Source: Hyphomicrobiales bacterium (GTDB lineage Bacteria > Pseudomonadota > Alphaproteobacteria > Rhizobiales > Rhizobiaceae). From it: a stretch of DNA of 64,000 nucleotides. Numbering within the stretch: the first letter of the stretch is position 1; each line of letters begins with the position of its first letter. The DNA is taken from contig JAFKJW010000178.1 of the NCBI GenBank assembly GCA_017305925.1, forward strand, positions 28,514 through 92,513. The letters are read 5' to 3'. Below the pieces are notes generated by a model. The model did not search any database, was not told the DNA's origin, and saw nothing but the letters and a program-made list of their open reading frames with translations. Shown piece by piece: positions 43,455 to 52,512 of this stretch. The translations under genes were made by a program, and so were the position numbers.

Positions 43455-44594
43455 TCAGACCAATCCCAAAACCTTCTCGCTGCGATAGCCGTTCACGACG
43501 TCCTCGATGACCTCGATGCCGAGGCCGGGGCCGGTCGGCGGATAGACCCATCCCTCGACATGCTCGAACGGCTTCGTCACCAGATCGTGCTGCATCGGAT
43601 TGCGCAGCGGCTTGAACTCGAACAGCTTGCAGGCCGGCGAATTGAACGAGATCGCCAGGCTGGCCGCCGTCACGATCGCCGAGGACCAGGCATGCGCGTT
43701 CGCCTGCCGGCGATAGAACTCGCAGCGCTCCGTCACCTTCTTGAAGCCGGTGATGCCCTCGGCACGGCCGGGGTCCACGCCCACGACATCGACCGTGCCG
43801 GTCGCCAGAACGCGCTCGAACTGCTCCAGCGTCCATTCGCGCTCGCCATAGGCGATCCGCGTCGTCGTCTTGGCGCGCAGGTTGGCGTAGCCTTCCGGAT
43901 CCCAGGCGCCGAGCGGCTCCTCGATCCAGGCCAGATCGTACTCCTCCATCGCCCTGGCGCGCCGTACCGCGTCGGTGACGTCCCACTTGATGGCGATACC
44001 GTTGTCGATCATCAGCATCTTGTCGCCGAGCACCTCGCGCATCGCCTTGACGTAGGCCACGTCGCGATCGTGGTCGTAGCCGAGCCGCGCATTGCCGCGC
44101 TTGCCGAAGCCGGTCTTCAGGCCCTGCAGGCCCGTCGACACCCACTCCGCCGTTTCCTCGGCCATCTCGCCGATGTCTTCGTAATGCGCATGGCAGGAGG
44201 CGATGGCGGGCAGCTTCTCGTGCACCGGCCCGCCGAGCAGATCGAGCACGCTCTTGCCGAGCGCCTTGCCCTTGAGGTCCCAGAGCGCGATGTCGATCGC
44301 CGCCGTGGCGTAGGACGCGATGCCGCCATGGTAGCCGTACCACCAGGCCTGCTGCTTGTTCTGCCGCCACAGCGCCTCGGTATGGACCGGGTCCTTGCCG
44401 ATCAGGTTGGGCGCCATGCCCTCGATGATGGCCTTGGCGGCGAAATTGGCTTCCGGAAACTGCGTGATGGACTCGCCCCAACCGACCTGCCCGTCATCGG
44501 CGGTGATCTTGGCCAGGCACAGGTGGCGCAATGCGTTGAAGTCGTTCGGCTCCGGATAGCTGACCGGAATGGCTTCGACCTTGGCGATTTTCAT
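43455..44594 (-). CDS. Enolase-superfamily enzyme (mandelate racemase/muconate lactonizing type)
   Basis: This 379-residue enzyme has Lys160 and Lys165 in LKTGFGKRG, so the usual KxK spacing is altered. Metal ligands are Asp197 (MIDNG), Glu225 (WIEEP) and Glu251 (YGERE), and a His in AHAWSSA is near residue 296. It most likely dehydrates or epimerises an acid sugar. The gene lies 14 bases downstream of the lactonase gene and upstream of the importer genes, consistent with lactone opening followed by dehydration. Confidence 0.85.
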   Translation of the reverse strand: MKIAKVEAIPVSYPEPNDFNALRHLCLAKITADDGQVGWGESITQFPEANFAAKAIIEGMAPNLIGKDPVHTEALWRQNKQQAWWYGYHGGIASYATAAIDIALWDLKGKALGKSVLDLLGGPVHEKLPAIASCHAHYEDIGEMAEETAEWVSTGLQGLKTGFGKRGNARLGYDHDRDVAYVKAMREVLGDKMLMIDNGIAIKWDVTDAVRRARAMEEYDLAWIEEPLGAWDPEGYANLRAKTTTRIAYGEREWTLEQFERVLATGTVDVVGVDPGRAEGITGFKKVTERCEFYRRQANAHAWSSAIVTAASLAISFNSPACKLFEFKPLRNPMQHDLVTKPFEHVEGWVYPPTGPGLGIEVIEDVVNGYRSEKVLGLV

Positions 44595-44608
44595 GACCTG
44601 ATATGCCC

Positions 44609-45487
44609 CTAACCGATCGCGCCGCGGAACAGCGGCATGCCTTCGACCCCGACGTCGACCTCGATGAGATGGCCGGTCATTGCCGAACCCGTGGTGTCGA
44701 ACGGACCCATGTCGCAGCAGAACAGCTTGCCGCCCTTTCCGAAGCAGCAATTCAGGATGGTGCCGCCGGTTTCCAGGAAATGCAGGAACTTGCCGTCGCG
44801 GTCGATGACGTCGACGCCGCCGCCTGCCACCGCCGTGATCCAGAAATTCCCGTCGACGTCGATCTTCAGCCCGTCCGGGATATGGCCGTCCGGCAGGGTC
44901 CACAGATGCGTCTTCCTGCCGTCGGGTTTGCGGCGGATGACCTTCAGCGTGTAGGACTCGACCCATACGATCGATCCGTCCGGCTCCGCGACGATGCCGT
45001 TCGGATAAACGTAGTCCAGCTCTTCGAGGATCTTCGCGACGCCGTTCTTCTCGACCACGACGATGCGGCCGGGATGCGGCTTTTCGGCCTGGTTCCAGTC
45101 GCCGGAATCGGTGAAGTAGAGCCGCCCGTCCGGACCGAAGGTCAGATCGTTCGGACCGTCGAACTTTTTCCCGTCGGCCTCGGTGACGAGGATTTCGACC
45201 TTTCCGTCCGGCAGGGTCTTCTGGATCGACGGCGGCCGGTGTTCCGGCGCGATCCAGGTGCCGACATTCGGGGTCTGCGTCGAATAGATCGCGCCGTCGC
45301 TGCCCAGCATGCAGGCATTGGGACCACCGCCGACGAAGGCGTACCGGCCTTGCTTTCCGGTCCTGGGATCCCAATAGCCTATTTCGCTGGCATAGGTGTT
45401 GGCGAAAATCACGCGTCCGTCGTCGAGCTCGTAGGGCCCTTCCGGATGGCCGAGACCGGTGGCCCGGATAACTTGCGGTCGCTTCAC
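44609..45487 (-). CDS. SMP-30/gluconolactonase-family lactonase
   Basis: This 292-residue beta-propeller enzyme has the metal-site segments HPEGPYEL, GPNDLTFGPDG and IPDGLKIDVDG. The GTG start at 45487 follows AGGGAGGG. It is the second gene of the minus-strand operon, 11 bases after the SDR. It is a distant relative of the lactonase at 3634-4536, which belongs to the other regulon. Its expected role is opening a sugar lactone formed by an SDR. Confidence 0.88.
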   Translation of the reverse strand: MKRPQVIRATGLGHPEGPYELDDGRVIFANTYASEIGYWDPRTGKQGRYAFVGGGPNACMLGSDGAIYSTQTPNVGTWIAPEHRPPSIQKTLPDGKVEILVTEADGKKFDGPNDLTFGPDGRLYFTDSGDWNQAEKPHPGRIVVVEKNGVAKILEELDYVYPNGIVAEPDGSIVWVESYTLKVIRRKPDGRKTHLWTLPDGHIPDGLKIDVDGNFWITAVAGGGVDVIDRDGKFLHFLETGGTILNCCFGKGGKLFCCDMGPFDTTGSAMTGHLIEVDVGVEGMPLFRGAIG

Positions 45488-45498
45488 GTTTCCCTCCC

Positions 45499-46248
45499 TT
45501 ACCAGGTGACCAGGCCGCCGGTGAAATTCACCGCCTGGCCCGTCATGTAGCCCGCGTCGTCGGACAGCAGGAACCGGATGAGGCCGGCGCATTCGTCCGG
45601 CCTGGCCGCACGCCCGAGCGGCACGGCACGCGTGCGCGCCTCCACGAGCTCATCCACCCTCGTATTGCGCAGCGTCGACACGCCGGCGAGCACATTGTCC
45701 TGCATCGGCGTATCGACGATGCCGGGGCATATGGCGTTGACCCGCACCGGACGCGACGCGAGCGCGTAGGCGAAGGACCGCGTGATCGACAGGATGGTCG
45801 TCTTCGACGCCGCATAGGCCGCGACCTCCACCGTCGTCGCGAGCTTGGCCGAGCTGGACGACAGGTTGACGATGGCGCCTCCGGGCATCATCCGCGGTCC
45901 TATCTGCTGGCACAGGAAGAAGATCGACTCGGCGTTGACCGTCTGGATGCGGCGCCAGTCCTCGAGCGTGACCTCCAGGATCGGCTTGATCAGGATGACG
46001 CCGTGGGAATTCACGAGATAGTCGAAGCCTTCGCAGGCATCGGCCAGGCGGGCCCTTTCCTGCGCGTCGGAAAGATCGAGCGCCAGCGTCCGGGCTCCGG
46101 CCTGTCCGACGTCCTGAAGGCGCCCCTCGTCGATGTCGACGGCCAGCACATCGACTCCGTCGCGCAGGAGCCGCAGCGCGGTGGCCTTGCCGATGCCGCT
46201 GCCCGCTCCGGTCACGACGCCGCGGCGATGTCGCACTGGCGAAGCCAT
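45499..46248 (-). CDS. Short-chain dehydrogenase/reductase (SDR)
   Basis: This 249-residue SDR has TGAGSGIG, a catalytic Ser in NLSSSSAK and Tyr-x-x-x-Lys in YAASK. The NNAG motif is replaced by VNSHGV. It is the first gene of the operon with lactonase, enolase-superfamily enzyme and CUT2 importer; a GGGAGG site lies ten bases before the ATG. A family A operator is 84 bases upstream. Confidence 0.87.
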   Translation of the reverse strand: MASPVRHRRGVVTGAGSGIGKATALRLLRDGVDVLAVDIDEGRLQDVGQAGARTLALDLSDAQERARLADACEGFDYLVNSHGVILIKPILEVTLEDWRRIQTVNAESIFFLCQQIGPRMMPGGAIVNLSSSSAKLATTVEVAAYAASKTTILSITRSFAYALASRPVRVNAICPGIVDTPMQDNVLAGVSTLRNTRVDELVEARTRAVPLGRAARPDECAGLIRFLLSDDAGYMTGQAVNFTGGLVTW

Positions 46249-46331
46249 CTGCTGTCTGCCTCCCGTCTGTCGCAGCGCGACCTTCCGCCCGCGCTCACAG
46301 GGGAACGCGGTAACTCCTCCCGGCAGACTAT

Positions 46332-46346
46332 ATTGAAACGTTATCA
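46332..46346. promoter_or_regulatory. Putative LacI-family operator, family A, site 5
   Basis: ATTGAAACGTTATCA lies 84 bases before the SDR start at 46248. It matches the GAAACG half of site 3 and is roughly palindromic. Confidence 0.55.
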
Positions 46347-46601
46347 GAAGATGCAAGCGGTTTTTGGGGCTTGCGCTCCGACGACGGGCAACGGCGCGAT
46401 CATTCACCTTCAATTGAAAGCGAAAATCGCCGCCTCGATCTGTCTGCGCCTTGGAAAGGCGGGATTCTCGCGACGGATATGGGATCTGCCCGACGGCAAG
46501 CCTTCTCGGTGCGCGTGTCCCGCTTTTGTGCATCGCAGCAAGAAACCGGGCCCGAGGCGCCTTGCAGCCGCTCTTGCAATGCGCGCCTGCGCCCGATATG
46601 A

Positions 46602-46616
46602 ATTGAAACGATATTT
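46602..46616. promoter_or_regulatory. Putative LacI-family operator, family A, site 6
   Basis: ATTGAAACGATATTT lies about 30 bases before the ATG at 46645. It shares ATTGAAACG with site 5. Confidence 0.55.
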
Positions 46617-46644
46617 TCGAAACCGTGGCGGAGAGGTCAGGACC

Positions 46645-47727
46645 ATGCCAGCGGCCCGCATAGCGGTCATTGAAGGAGACGGCATCGGCAAGGAGGTCGT
46701 ACCCGAGGGCCGCAAAGTCCTCGATGCGGCGGCGCGTCTGTTCGGCCTCGACCTGCGCTTCGACGACTTCGACTGGGGCTGCGATCACCACGCGCGTCAC
46801 GGACGCATGATGCCGGAGGATGGACTGGATCGGATCGCCGGCCATGACGTCATCTTCCTCGGCGCCATCGGATGGCCGACGGTGTCCGACGTCGAGTCGC
46901 TGTGGACCCTCCTCATGCCGATCCGCCGCAACTTCCAGCAATATGTGAACCTGCGCCCTGTCCGGCTCTTCGAGGGCGTGCCCTCCGTGCTTTCCGCGCC
47001 CGGCCCGATCGACTTCATGATCGTGCGCGAGAACAACGAGGGCGAATATTCCGAGATCGGCGGCCGGATGTTTCCCGGCACGGACCAGGAAATGGTGATC
47101 CAGAACACCGTCCTGACCCGTTTCGGCTGCGACAGGGTGATGCGCTTCGCCTTCGACCTGGCGATGAAGCGCAAGCGGCGGCTGACCTCCGCCACCAAGT
47201 CGAACGGCATCATCCACACCATGCCGTTCTGGGACGAGCGCTTCCGCGCCGTCGCGGGCGACTATCCGCAGGTCGCGACCGAGCAGTATCATATCGACAT
47301 ACTGACCGCGCATTTCGTGCGGCGCCCGGCGAGCTTCGACGTGGTCGTGGCGAGCAACCTGTTCGGCGACATCCTGTCCGACCTCGGGCCCGCGGTGACC
47401 GGCACGATCGGCATCGCGCCCTCGGGCAACCTCAATCCGGAACGGCGGTTCCCGTCGATGTTCGAGCCCGTCCATGGTTCGGCCCCCGACATCGCCGGCC
47501 AGAACATAGCCAACCCGATCGGCCAGATATGGTCCGGCGCGATGATGCTCGAGCATCTTGGCGCGACCGACGCGGCCGCGGCCATCGTCACGGCGATAGA
47601 GCGCGTCCTGGCCTCGGGCGAAAACCTGACGCGCGACATGGGCGGCACCGCCTCCACCACGTCGCTCGGGCAGGCCGTGGCGGATGCGCTTTCGGTGCAT
47701 CCGGCGGAGGTGCGCCGCCATGGCTGA
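46645..47727 (+). CDS. Tartrate/D-malate dehydrogenase-like enzyme (isopropylmalate dehydrogenase family)
   Basis: This 360-residue enzyme has the EGDGIGKEV start, the substrate loop RENNEGEYSEIGGR typical of the TtuC/DmlA branch, metal-binding aspartates in SNLFGDILSDLGP and the NAD site HGSAPDIAGQNIANP. It oxidises and usually decarboxylates a 2-hydroxy acid. The ATG at 46645 follows GGAGAGG. It heads a seven-gene operon of catabolic enzymes. The exact hydroxy acid is unknown. Confidence 0.87.
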   Translation: MPAARIAVIEGDGIGKEVVPEGRKVLDAAARLFGLDLRFDDFDWGCDHHARHGRMMPEDGLDRIAGHDVIFLGAIGWPTVSDVESLWTLLMPIRRNFQQYVNLRPVRLFEGVPSVLSAPGPIDFMIVRENNEGEYSEIGGRMFPGTDQEMVIQNTVLTRFGCDRVMRFAFDLAMKRKRRLTSATKSNGIIHTMPFWDERFRAVAGDYPQVATEQYHIDILTAHFVRRPASFDVVVASNLFGDILSDLGPAVTGTIGIAPSGNLNPERRFPSMFEPVHGSAPDIAGQNIANPIGQIWSGAMMLEHLGATDAAAAIVTAIERVLASGENLTRDMGGTASTTSLGQAVADALSVHPAEVRRHG

Positions 47728-48589
47728 GCTGCCCTTCGTGGATACGCATTTCCATCTCCACGACATGAAGCATCCGCAACTGCGCTACGGCTGGCTGGAG
47801 CCGGATGCCGTGCACGGTTTCCTGCCCGACACCGATCCGCTGAAATCGCAGCACTATTTCATCAAGGACTACATCGCGGAAATCCGCTTCGCCAACGTGC
47901 CGAAGGCCGTCCACGTCCAGGCGGCCGTCAACACGCCGGATCCGGTCGTGGAAACGGCGTGGCTTCAGGATTTCGCCGACAGGACGGGCTACCCGCACGG
48001 CATCGTCGCGGAATGCCACCTTGCACGGGCCGATGCCGCAAGCGTGCTGGATAGGCATCTGCGATACCGCAACGTTCGCGGCATCCGCAATTTCGGCGAT
48101 GGCCGCTACCTGGTCGACGAAGCCTGGCGGCGCGGGTTCGCCGAGCTCGGCCGCCGCAATCTCGTTTCCTGCATCGATACGCGCGTCGAACTGGCCGACG
48201 ACGTGCTCGACCTCGCCCGGAGCTTTCCCGGAACGCAAATCTGCATCGACCATTGCGCCATCCCGTTCGGGCGGGACGCCGACAGCTTCCGCCGCTGGCG
48301 CGCGGCGATGGATGTGATGGCGAAGTCGCCCAACGTGACGATGAAGGTGTCCGGCCTCGGCATGGGCGATCCCTTGTGGACCGTCGAGACGATCCGGCCT
48401 TACGTGCTGGGCAGCATCGAGGCCTTCGGCGTCGACCGGGTCGTCTTCGGCACCAACTGGCCGGTCGACCGCATGTTCAGTTCCTACCCCGACGTGATCG
48501 ACGCCTATGCCGAGATCATTTCAGGCTTTTCGCACGCCGAGCAGGTCGCGCTGTTCTCCGGCAATGCGGAAAGGCTTTTCCGCATCTGA
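47720..48589 (+). CDS. Amidohydrolase-2 family lactonase/hydrolase (COG3618-like)
   Basis: This 289-residue TIM-barrel hydrolase has HFH near the N-terminus (VDTHFHL), a later His in CIDHCAIP and Asp in GTNWPVDRM. The family includes L-fuconolactonase, L-rhamnonolactonase and pyrone-dicarboxylate lactonase. Its start overlaps the stop of the previous gene by eight bases. Lactone hydrolysis in the same pathway is the likely role. Confidence 0.85.
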   Translation: MAELPFVDTHFHLHDMKHPQLRYGWLEPDAVHGFLPDTDPLKSQHYFIKDYIAEIRFANVPKAVHVQAAVNTPDPVVETAWLQDFADRTGYPHGIVAECHLARADAASVLDRHLRYRNVRGIRNFGDGRYLVDEAWRRGFAELGRRNLVSCIDTRVELADDVLDLARSFPGTQICIDHCAIPFGRDADSFRRWRAAMDVMAKSPNVTMKVSGLGMGDPLWTVETIRPYVLGSIEAFGVDRVVFGTNWPVDRMFSSYPDVIDAYAEIISGFSHAEQVALFSGNAERLFRI

Positions 48590-48597
48590 GGCGACCG

Positions 48598-49077
48598 ATG
48601 AGCGAAGCCGCGAACACGATCCAGTCCGTCCACCACATCGGCATGACGGTGGCGAGCCTGGAAGCCGCGCTGGCCTTCTGGGAGAACTTCCTCGGCAAGC
48701 CCGCGCGATGGACCACGGTGCTGAACCGGCCCTATCTCGGCCGCGTCGTCGGCATTCCGGACGTTGCGATAAGGGCAGCCTTCGTCGACCTTCCCGGCGG
48801 CGGCGTGATCGAGCTGCTCGACTATCAGGTGGCGGACCGCACGGCCAATACGGACGCCACCGCCAATCCCGGCAACGTGCATCTTTGCCTCCAGGTATCC
48901 GATGCCGCGGCGGCCTGGCGCCGGGCGGTCGACTGCGGAGCCGTACCGATCTCCCCCGAAGGCCCCGTCGCCATCGACGGCGGGCCCAATCTCGGCGCGC
49001 AGGCGGCCTATCTGCGCATTCACGACGGGATTACGATGGAGCTGTTTCAGCCACCCAGGAAGGACGGTTCGACATGA
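48598..49077 (+). CDS. VOC-family (glyoxalase/epimerase-like) protein
   Basis: This 159-residue vicinal-oxygen-chelate protein has a complete set of likely metal ligands: His in HHIGMTV, Glu in IELLDY, His in VHLCLQV and Glu in GITMELFQ. Such proteins include methylmalonyl-CoA epimerase, glyoxalase I and dioxygenases. The length fits a single-chain epimerase or lyase. It overlaps the EthD-domain gene by four bases. Confidence 0.85.
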   Translation: MSEAANTIQSVHHIGMTVASLEAALAFWENFLGKPARWTTVLNRPYLGRVVGIPDVAIRAAFVDLPGGGVIELLDYQVADRTANTDATANPGNVHLCLQVSDAAAAWRRAVDCGAVPISPEGPVAIDGGPNLGAQAAYLRIHDGITMELFQPPRKDGST

Positions 49078-49406
49078 TCAAGCGCATCAGTTTCCTGCGC
49101 CGCAAGGAAGGCATGAGCCAGGAGGATTTCTTCGCCCACTGGACCGGTCCGCACGCCGACATCGTGCGGCAGATGCCCGGCTTGCGCGGCCTGCGCTTCG
49201 GCCGGGTGCAAAGCTGGACTCCGGAAGATTCCGCATGGGACGGGGTCGGCGAGATCTGGTTCGACAGCGAGGAGGATGCCCTCAAGGCTTTTGCCACCGA
49301 GCCTTACAAGAGCCTGCTTGCGGCGGACCGGCCGAAGTTCACCCGCGAGATCCAGGCCTGCTTCGTGACCGAACAGACCGTGGTGCGGCCCCCGGCGATC
49401 GGCTGA
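49074..49406 (+). CDS. EthD-domain protein
   Basis: This 110-residue ferredoxin-like alpha/beta barrel protein shows the EthD pattern EDFFAHWTGPHADIVRQMPG and a late GEIWFDSEEDALKAF. EthD-family members are often small dimeric enzymes or helpers in catabolic operons, and some are lyases or mutarotase-like. The start overlaps the previous stop (ATGA). Its precise role here is unknown. Confidence 0.82.
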   Translation: MIKRISFLRRKEGMSQEDFFAHWTGPHADIVRQMPGLRGLRFGRVQSWTPEDSAWDGVGEIWFDSEEDALKAFATEPYKSLLAADRPKFTREIQACFVTEQTVVRPPAIG

Positions 49407-49417
49407 GGGAGGGCGGC

Positions 49418-50185
49418 ATGGCGTTCGACATCGGATCGGGACTGGAGGGCAAGAAAGTCGTCGTGACGGGCGGCAGCGGCGGGATCGGCCGCGAGATCTG
49501 TCTGGCCTTCGGGGCGGCGGGATCGAACGTGGCCGTCATCGATCTCGACCAGACGAAGGTCGACGGCGTCGTCGCGGAGATGGCCGGCGGTCCCCATCTG
49601 GCGATCGCACACGACCTCAGGCCGGTGGCGGATCATAAGCGTCTCATAGACCGTGCCGTGGCCGCGTTGGGCGGCATCGACGTCCTGGTCTGCACGGCCG
49701 CCGTCCTCATCCGCCGGCCGAGCGTGTTCGACGTCAGCGAGGCGGACTGGGACTTCCAGCACGACGTCAACCTGAAGGCGGTCTTCTTCCTGAACCAGGC
49801 GGTGGCCCGCGTCATGAAGGAGCAGGGGCGGGGCGGCCGCATCGTCAACTTCACCTCGCAGGGGTGGCAGAGCGGCGGCTTCGGCGGCTCCGTCGCCTAT
49901 GCGGCGACGAAAGGCGGCATCGTGTCGATGACGCGTGGTCTGGCCCGCTCGCTCGCCAAGGACCGGATTACCGTCAACGCCGTTTCTCCCGGCGCGGCCG
50001 ACACGGCCATGATGCGCTCGGGAATGGATGACGCGGCGCTGGCCGGAACCATCGCGCAGATCCCGCTGGGCTATATGGCGGAGCCTTCGGAACTGGCGGG
50101 CTCGGTGCTGTTCCTGGCCTCGAACCATGCCGGCTACATCACCGGCGCGACGATCAACGTCAGCGGCGGCTGGCTGATGTATTGA
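49418..50185 (+). CDS. Short-chain dehydrogenase/reductase (SDR)
   Basis: This 255-residue SDR has TGGSGGIG, a catalytic region FTSQGWQS and Tyr-x-x-x-Lys in YAATK. The usual NNAG is replaced by CTAAV. It is 11 bases after the EthD gene and preceded by GAGGGAGGG. Two consecutive SDRs in this operon may act on successive hydroxyl groups. Confidence 0.87.
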   Translation: MAFDIGSGLEGKKVVVTGGSGGIGREICLAFGAAGSNVAVIDLDQTKVDGVVAEMAGGPHLAIAHDLRPVADHKRLIDRAVAALGGIDVLVCTAAVLIRRPSVFDVSEADWDFQHDVNLKAVFFLNQAVARVMKEQGRGGRIVNFTSQGWQSGGFGGSVAYAATKGGIVSMTRGLARSLAKDRITVNAVSPGAADTAMMRSGMDDAALAGTIAQIPLGYMAEPSELAGSVLFLASNHAGYITGATINVSGGWLMY

Positions 50186-50208
50186 AGGCGAGCAGGGAGA
50201 AGTCCGCC

Positions 50209-50979
50209 ATGACCCAGCCGTTCGCAGGCAAGGTCGCCGCCGTGACGGGCGCGGCGCGCGGTATCGGCGACGCCATCGCCGTCGGTCTTCTCAGGGAGGG
50301 AGCGAAGGTTTTCTCGCTCGACCTCGGCGAGCCGGACGAGCCGCGCGACGGCGTGACCTATCTCAAGGCAGACGTCGCCGACCCTGCCAGCGTGGCCGGA
50401 GCATTCGGCCAGATCGACCGCGAGGCGGGCCAGATCGACGTTCTCGTCAACAATGCCGGCGTCCAGCGGGTCGCGCTGGCGGAGAACATGACGCCGGAGG
50501 ACTGGCATCTCGTCCTGAACACGCACCTGACCGGAATGCATCTGTGCTGCGCCCAGGCCATCCGCCGCATGCGGGCGCGCGGCAAGGGCGGCGCGATCGT
50601 CAGCATCGCCTCCGCCGCCGGCATCGTCGGCATCCAGGGACGCGGGCCCTACGGCGCCGCGAAAGCCGGCATCGAGGGCCTGACGCGCGTCTATGCCACC
50701 GAAACGGCCGCCGCCAACATCCGCGTCAACGCCGTCGCTCCCGGCTCCACCCGCACCAAGCTCATAGAGCAGGGGCTGAAGGACGGCACCATCCGCGGCG
50801 AGTGGCAGGTCGAGCGCATCCCGATGGGGCGGCTCGCCGAGCCCCGGGAGATCGCCGAGCCGGTGATCTATCTCGCCAGCGACAAGGCGAGCTACATCAC
50901 CGGGCAGACCCTTGTCGTCGATGGCGGCTGGACCGTGCAGGGCATGGTGCACATCGCCGACTGGCTGAACGTATCGTAA
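50209..50979 (+). CDS. Short-chain dehydrogenase/reductase (SDR)
   Basis: This 256-residue SDR has TGAARGIG, NNAGV, a catalytic Ser in IASAAGI and Tyr-x-x-x-Lys in YGAAK. The ATG at 50209 follows AGGGAGAA; an in-frame TTG at 50182 would add nine poorly conserved residues. It lies directly before the acyl-CoA synthetase gene. Confidence 0.87.
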   Translation: MTQPFAGKVAAVTGAARGIGDAIAVGLLREGAKVFSLDLGEPDEPRDGVTYLKADVADPASVAGAFGQIDREAGQIDVLVNNAGVQRVALAENMTPEDWHLVLNTHLTGMHLCCAQAIRRMRARGKGGAIVSIASAAGIVGIQGRGPYGAAKAGIEGLTRVYATETAAANIRVNAVAPGSTRTKLIEQGLKDGTIRGEWQVERIPMGRLAEPREIAEPVIYLASDKASYITGQTLVVDGGWTVQGMVHIADWLNVS

Positions 50980-50986
50980 GGGCAGC

Positions 50987-52501
50987 GTGTTCAACCTTGC
51001 GCAGCATTGCATCGCGCCCGCGACGGCGCTGACGCCGGACAAGACCGCGCTGGTCGTCATCGGCGACGCCGACCGGCCGGACCTCGCGGAACGCTGGACA
51101 TATGCGGCGCTGGACGAAGCCGTCCGCCGCGTTGCCGCCGGGCTGGCGGCCGAAGGCTTCATGCGCGGCGACCGGATCGTCCTGCGGCTGCCCAATACCG
51201 GCGACTACGCGCTGATGTTCCTCGGAGCGATCGCCGGCGGTTTCGTCCCGATCCCGACCTCGTCGATGCTGACGGAGGCGGAACTGGGCTTCCTGGCGGA
51301 GGATGCGAAGGCGGCCGCCGTGGTTCAGGCCTTGCAGACGGGATCCGACGACGGGCCTGCGGGTTTCAGGGTCCTCGGCTCGTCCGCGATCGCCAGGTTC
51401 AAGACTTGCCCGCCCTTGCCGGGCTTCGCGGCGACCGACGCCGAAGATCCCGCCTACATGATCTACACGTCGGGGACCTCCGGCCGCCCCAAAGGCGTCG
51501 TCCATGCCCATCGCACGGTGCTCGGCAGGATACCGATGCATCGCGACTGGCAGGGACTGACCGCATCCGACATCATGCTGCATGCAGGAGCCTTCAACTG
51601 GAGCTACACGCTGGGGGTGGGCTTGCTCGATCCCTGGGCCTGCGGCGCGACCGCGGTGCTCTACAGCGGACCGAGGGATATCTCCGTCTGGCCGAGGCTC
51701 GTCGACAGCGTCGGCGCGAGCCTTTTCGCAGCCGTGCCGTCGCTCTATCGCCAGATCCTGAAATATTGCGACCTGCGGCAGAGGTCCCTGCCGACGCTTC
51801 GGCATGGCCTGTGCGCCGGCGAGGCGCTGAGCCCGGCGATCCTGGAAATCTGGCGCTCGGCAACCGGCAAGGACCTTTATGAAGCCTTCGGCATGAGCGA
51901 ATGCTCGACCTTCGTGTCCAATCGCGCCGGCATTCCCGTCCGTCCGGGCAGTCCCGGCATGCCGCAGCGCGGGCGGCCCATAGCGGTCCTGCCGCTGCAC
52001 GGCGGGACCGAACCGGTCGCGGACGGCGAGACCGGCCTGCTCGCCATCCACCGCAGCGATCCCGGCCTGATGCTCGGCTATTGGCGGAGGCCGGATGAGG
52101 AGCGCGCCTGCTTCCGCGGCGACTGGTTCGTCGGCGGCGACCTGGCTGCCTTCGATGCCGACGGCTACCTCTGGCATCATGGTCGCGCCGACGACGTGAT
52201 GAATGCGGGCGGCTATCGCGTCTCGCCGCTCGAGGTGGAGGCGGCACTGGCCGGCTGCCCCGGCGTGGCCGAGCTCGCCGTGGCGGAGCATCGCGTGCGC
52301 CCCGATGTCAGCGTCATCGCCGCCTATGTCGTGAGGGCCGAAGGAAGCGAGATCACCGCCGGCCAGATCCTTTCGGCGGCGTCCGGACGGCTGGCGGCAT
52401 ACAAGTGCCCGAAACAGGTGTTCTTCGTTCCCGGCCTGCCGCGCAACGCCAACGGCAAGCTGCTGCGCCGGCAATTGCCGACGCTCGGCGCCGGCGCCTG
52501 A
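50987..52501 (+). CDS. Acyl-CoA synthetase (AMP-forming)
   Basis: This 504-residue adenylate-forming enzyme has the phosphate-binding loop YTSGTSGRPKG, the YEAFGMSE motif, the hinge region HHGRADDVMNAGGYRV and the catalytic lysine in NANGK. It activates a carboxylic acid to its CoA thioester. The GTG start is seven bases after the SDR stop. It links the sugar-type enzymes of this operon to CoA chemistry (CoA-transferase and MaoC genes follow, convergent). The acid is unknown. Confidence 0.88.
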   Translation: MFNLAQHCIAPATALTPDKTALVVIGDADRPDLAERWTYAALDEAVRRVAAGLAAEGFMRGDRIVLRLPNTGDYALMFLGAIAGGFVPIPTSSMLTEAELGFLAEDAKAAAVVQALQTGSDDGPAGFRVLGSSAIARFKTCPPLPGFAATDAEDPAYMIYTSGTSGRPKGVVHAHRTVLGRIPMHRDWQGLTASDIMLHAGAFNWSYTLGVGLLDPWACGATAVLYSGPRDISVWPRLVDSVGASLFAAVPSLYRQILKYCDLRQRSLPTLRHGLCAGEALSPAILEIWRSATGKDLYEAFGMSECSTFVSNRAGIPVRPGSPGMPQRGRPIAVLPLHGGTEPVADGETGLLAIHRSDPGLMLGYWRRPDEERACFRGDWFVGGDLAAFDADGYLWHHGRADDVMNAGGYRVSPLEVEAALAGCPGVAELAVAEHRVRPDVSVIAAYVVRAEGSEITAGQILSAASGRLAAYKCPKQVFFVPGLPRNANGKLLRRQLPTLGAGA

Positions 52502-52512
52502 GCGCCTTCCGG

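Larger units (their letters stand above)
46249..46644. promoter_or_regulatory. Divergent promoter region with two family A operators
   Basis: This 396-base spacer separates two large divergent operons. It holds one family A operator near each side (46332 and 46602). I see no gene in it; short open frames on both strands have no recognisable similarity. Confidence 0.6.

Noticed and set aside
43455..45374. A 639-codon open frame on the minus strand
   Set aside because: The first 260 codons are a shadow of the lactonase gene in another frame; the enolase-superfamily protein starts at 44594.
45499..47766. A 755-codon minus-strand open frame across the 46.3 kb promoter
   Set aside because: The N-terminal part runs antisense to the tartrate dehydrogenase-like gene and through the operator region; the SDR starts at 46248.
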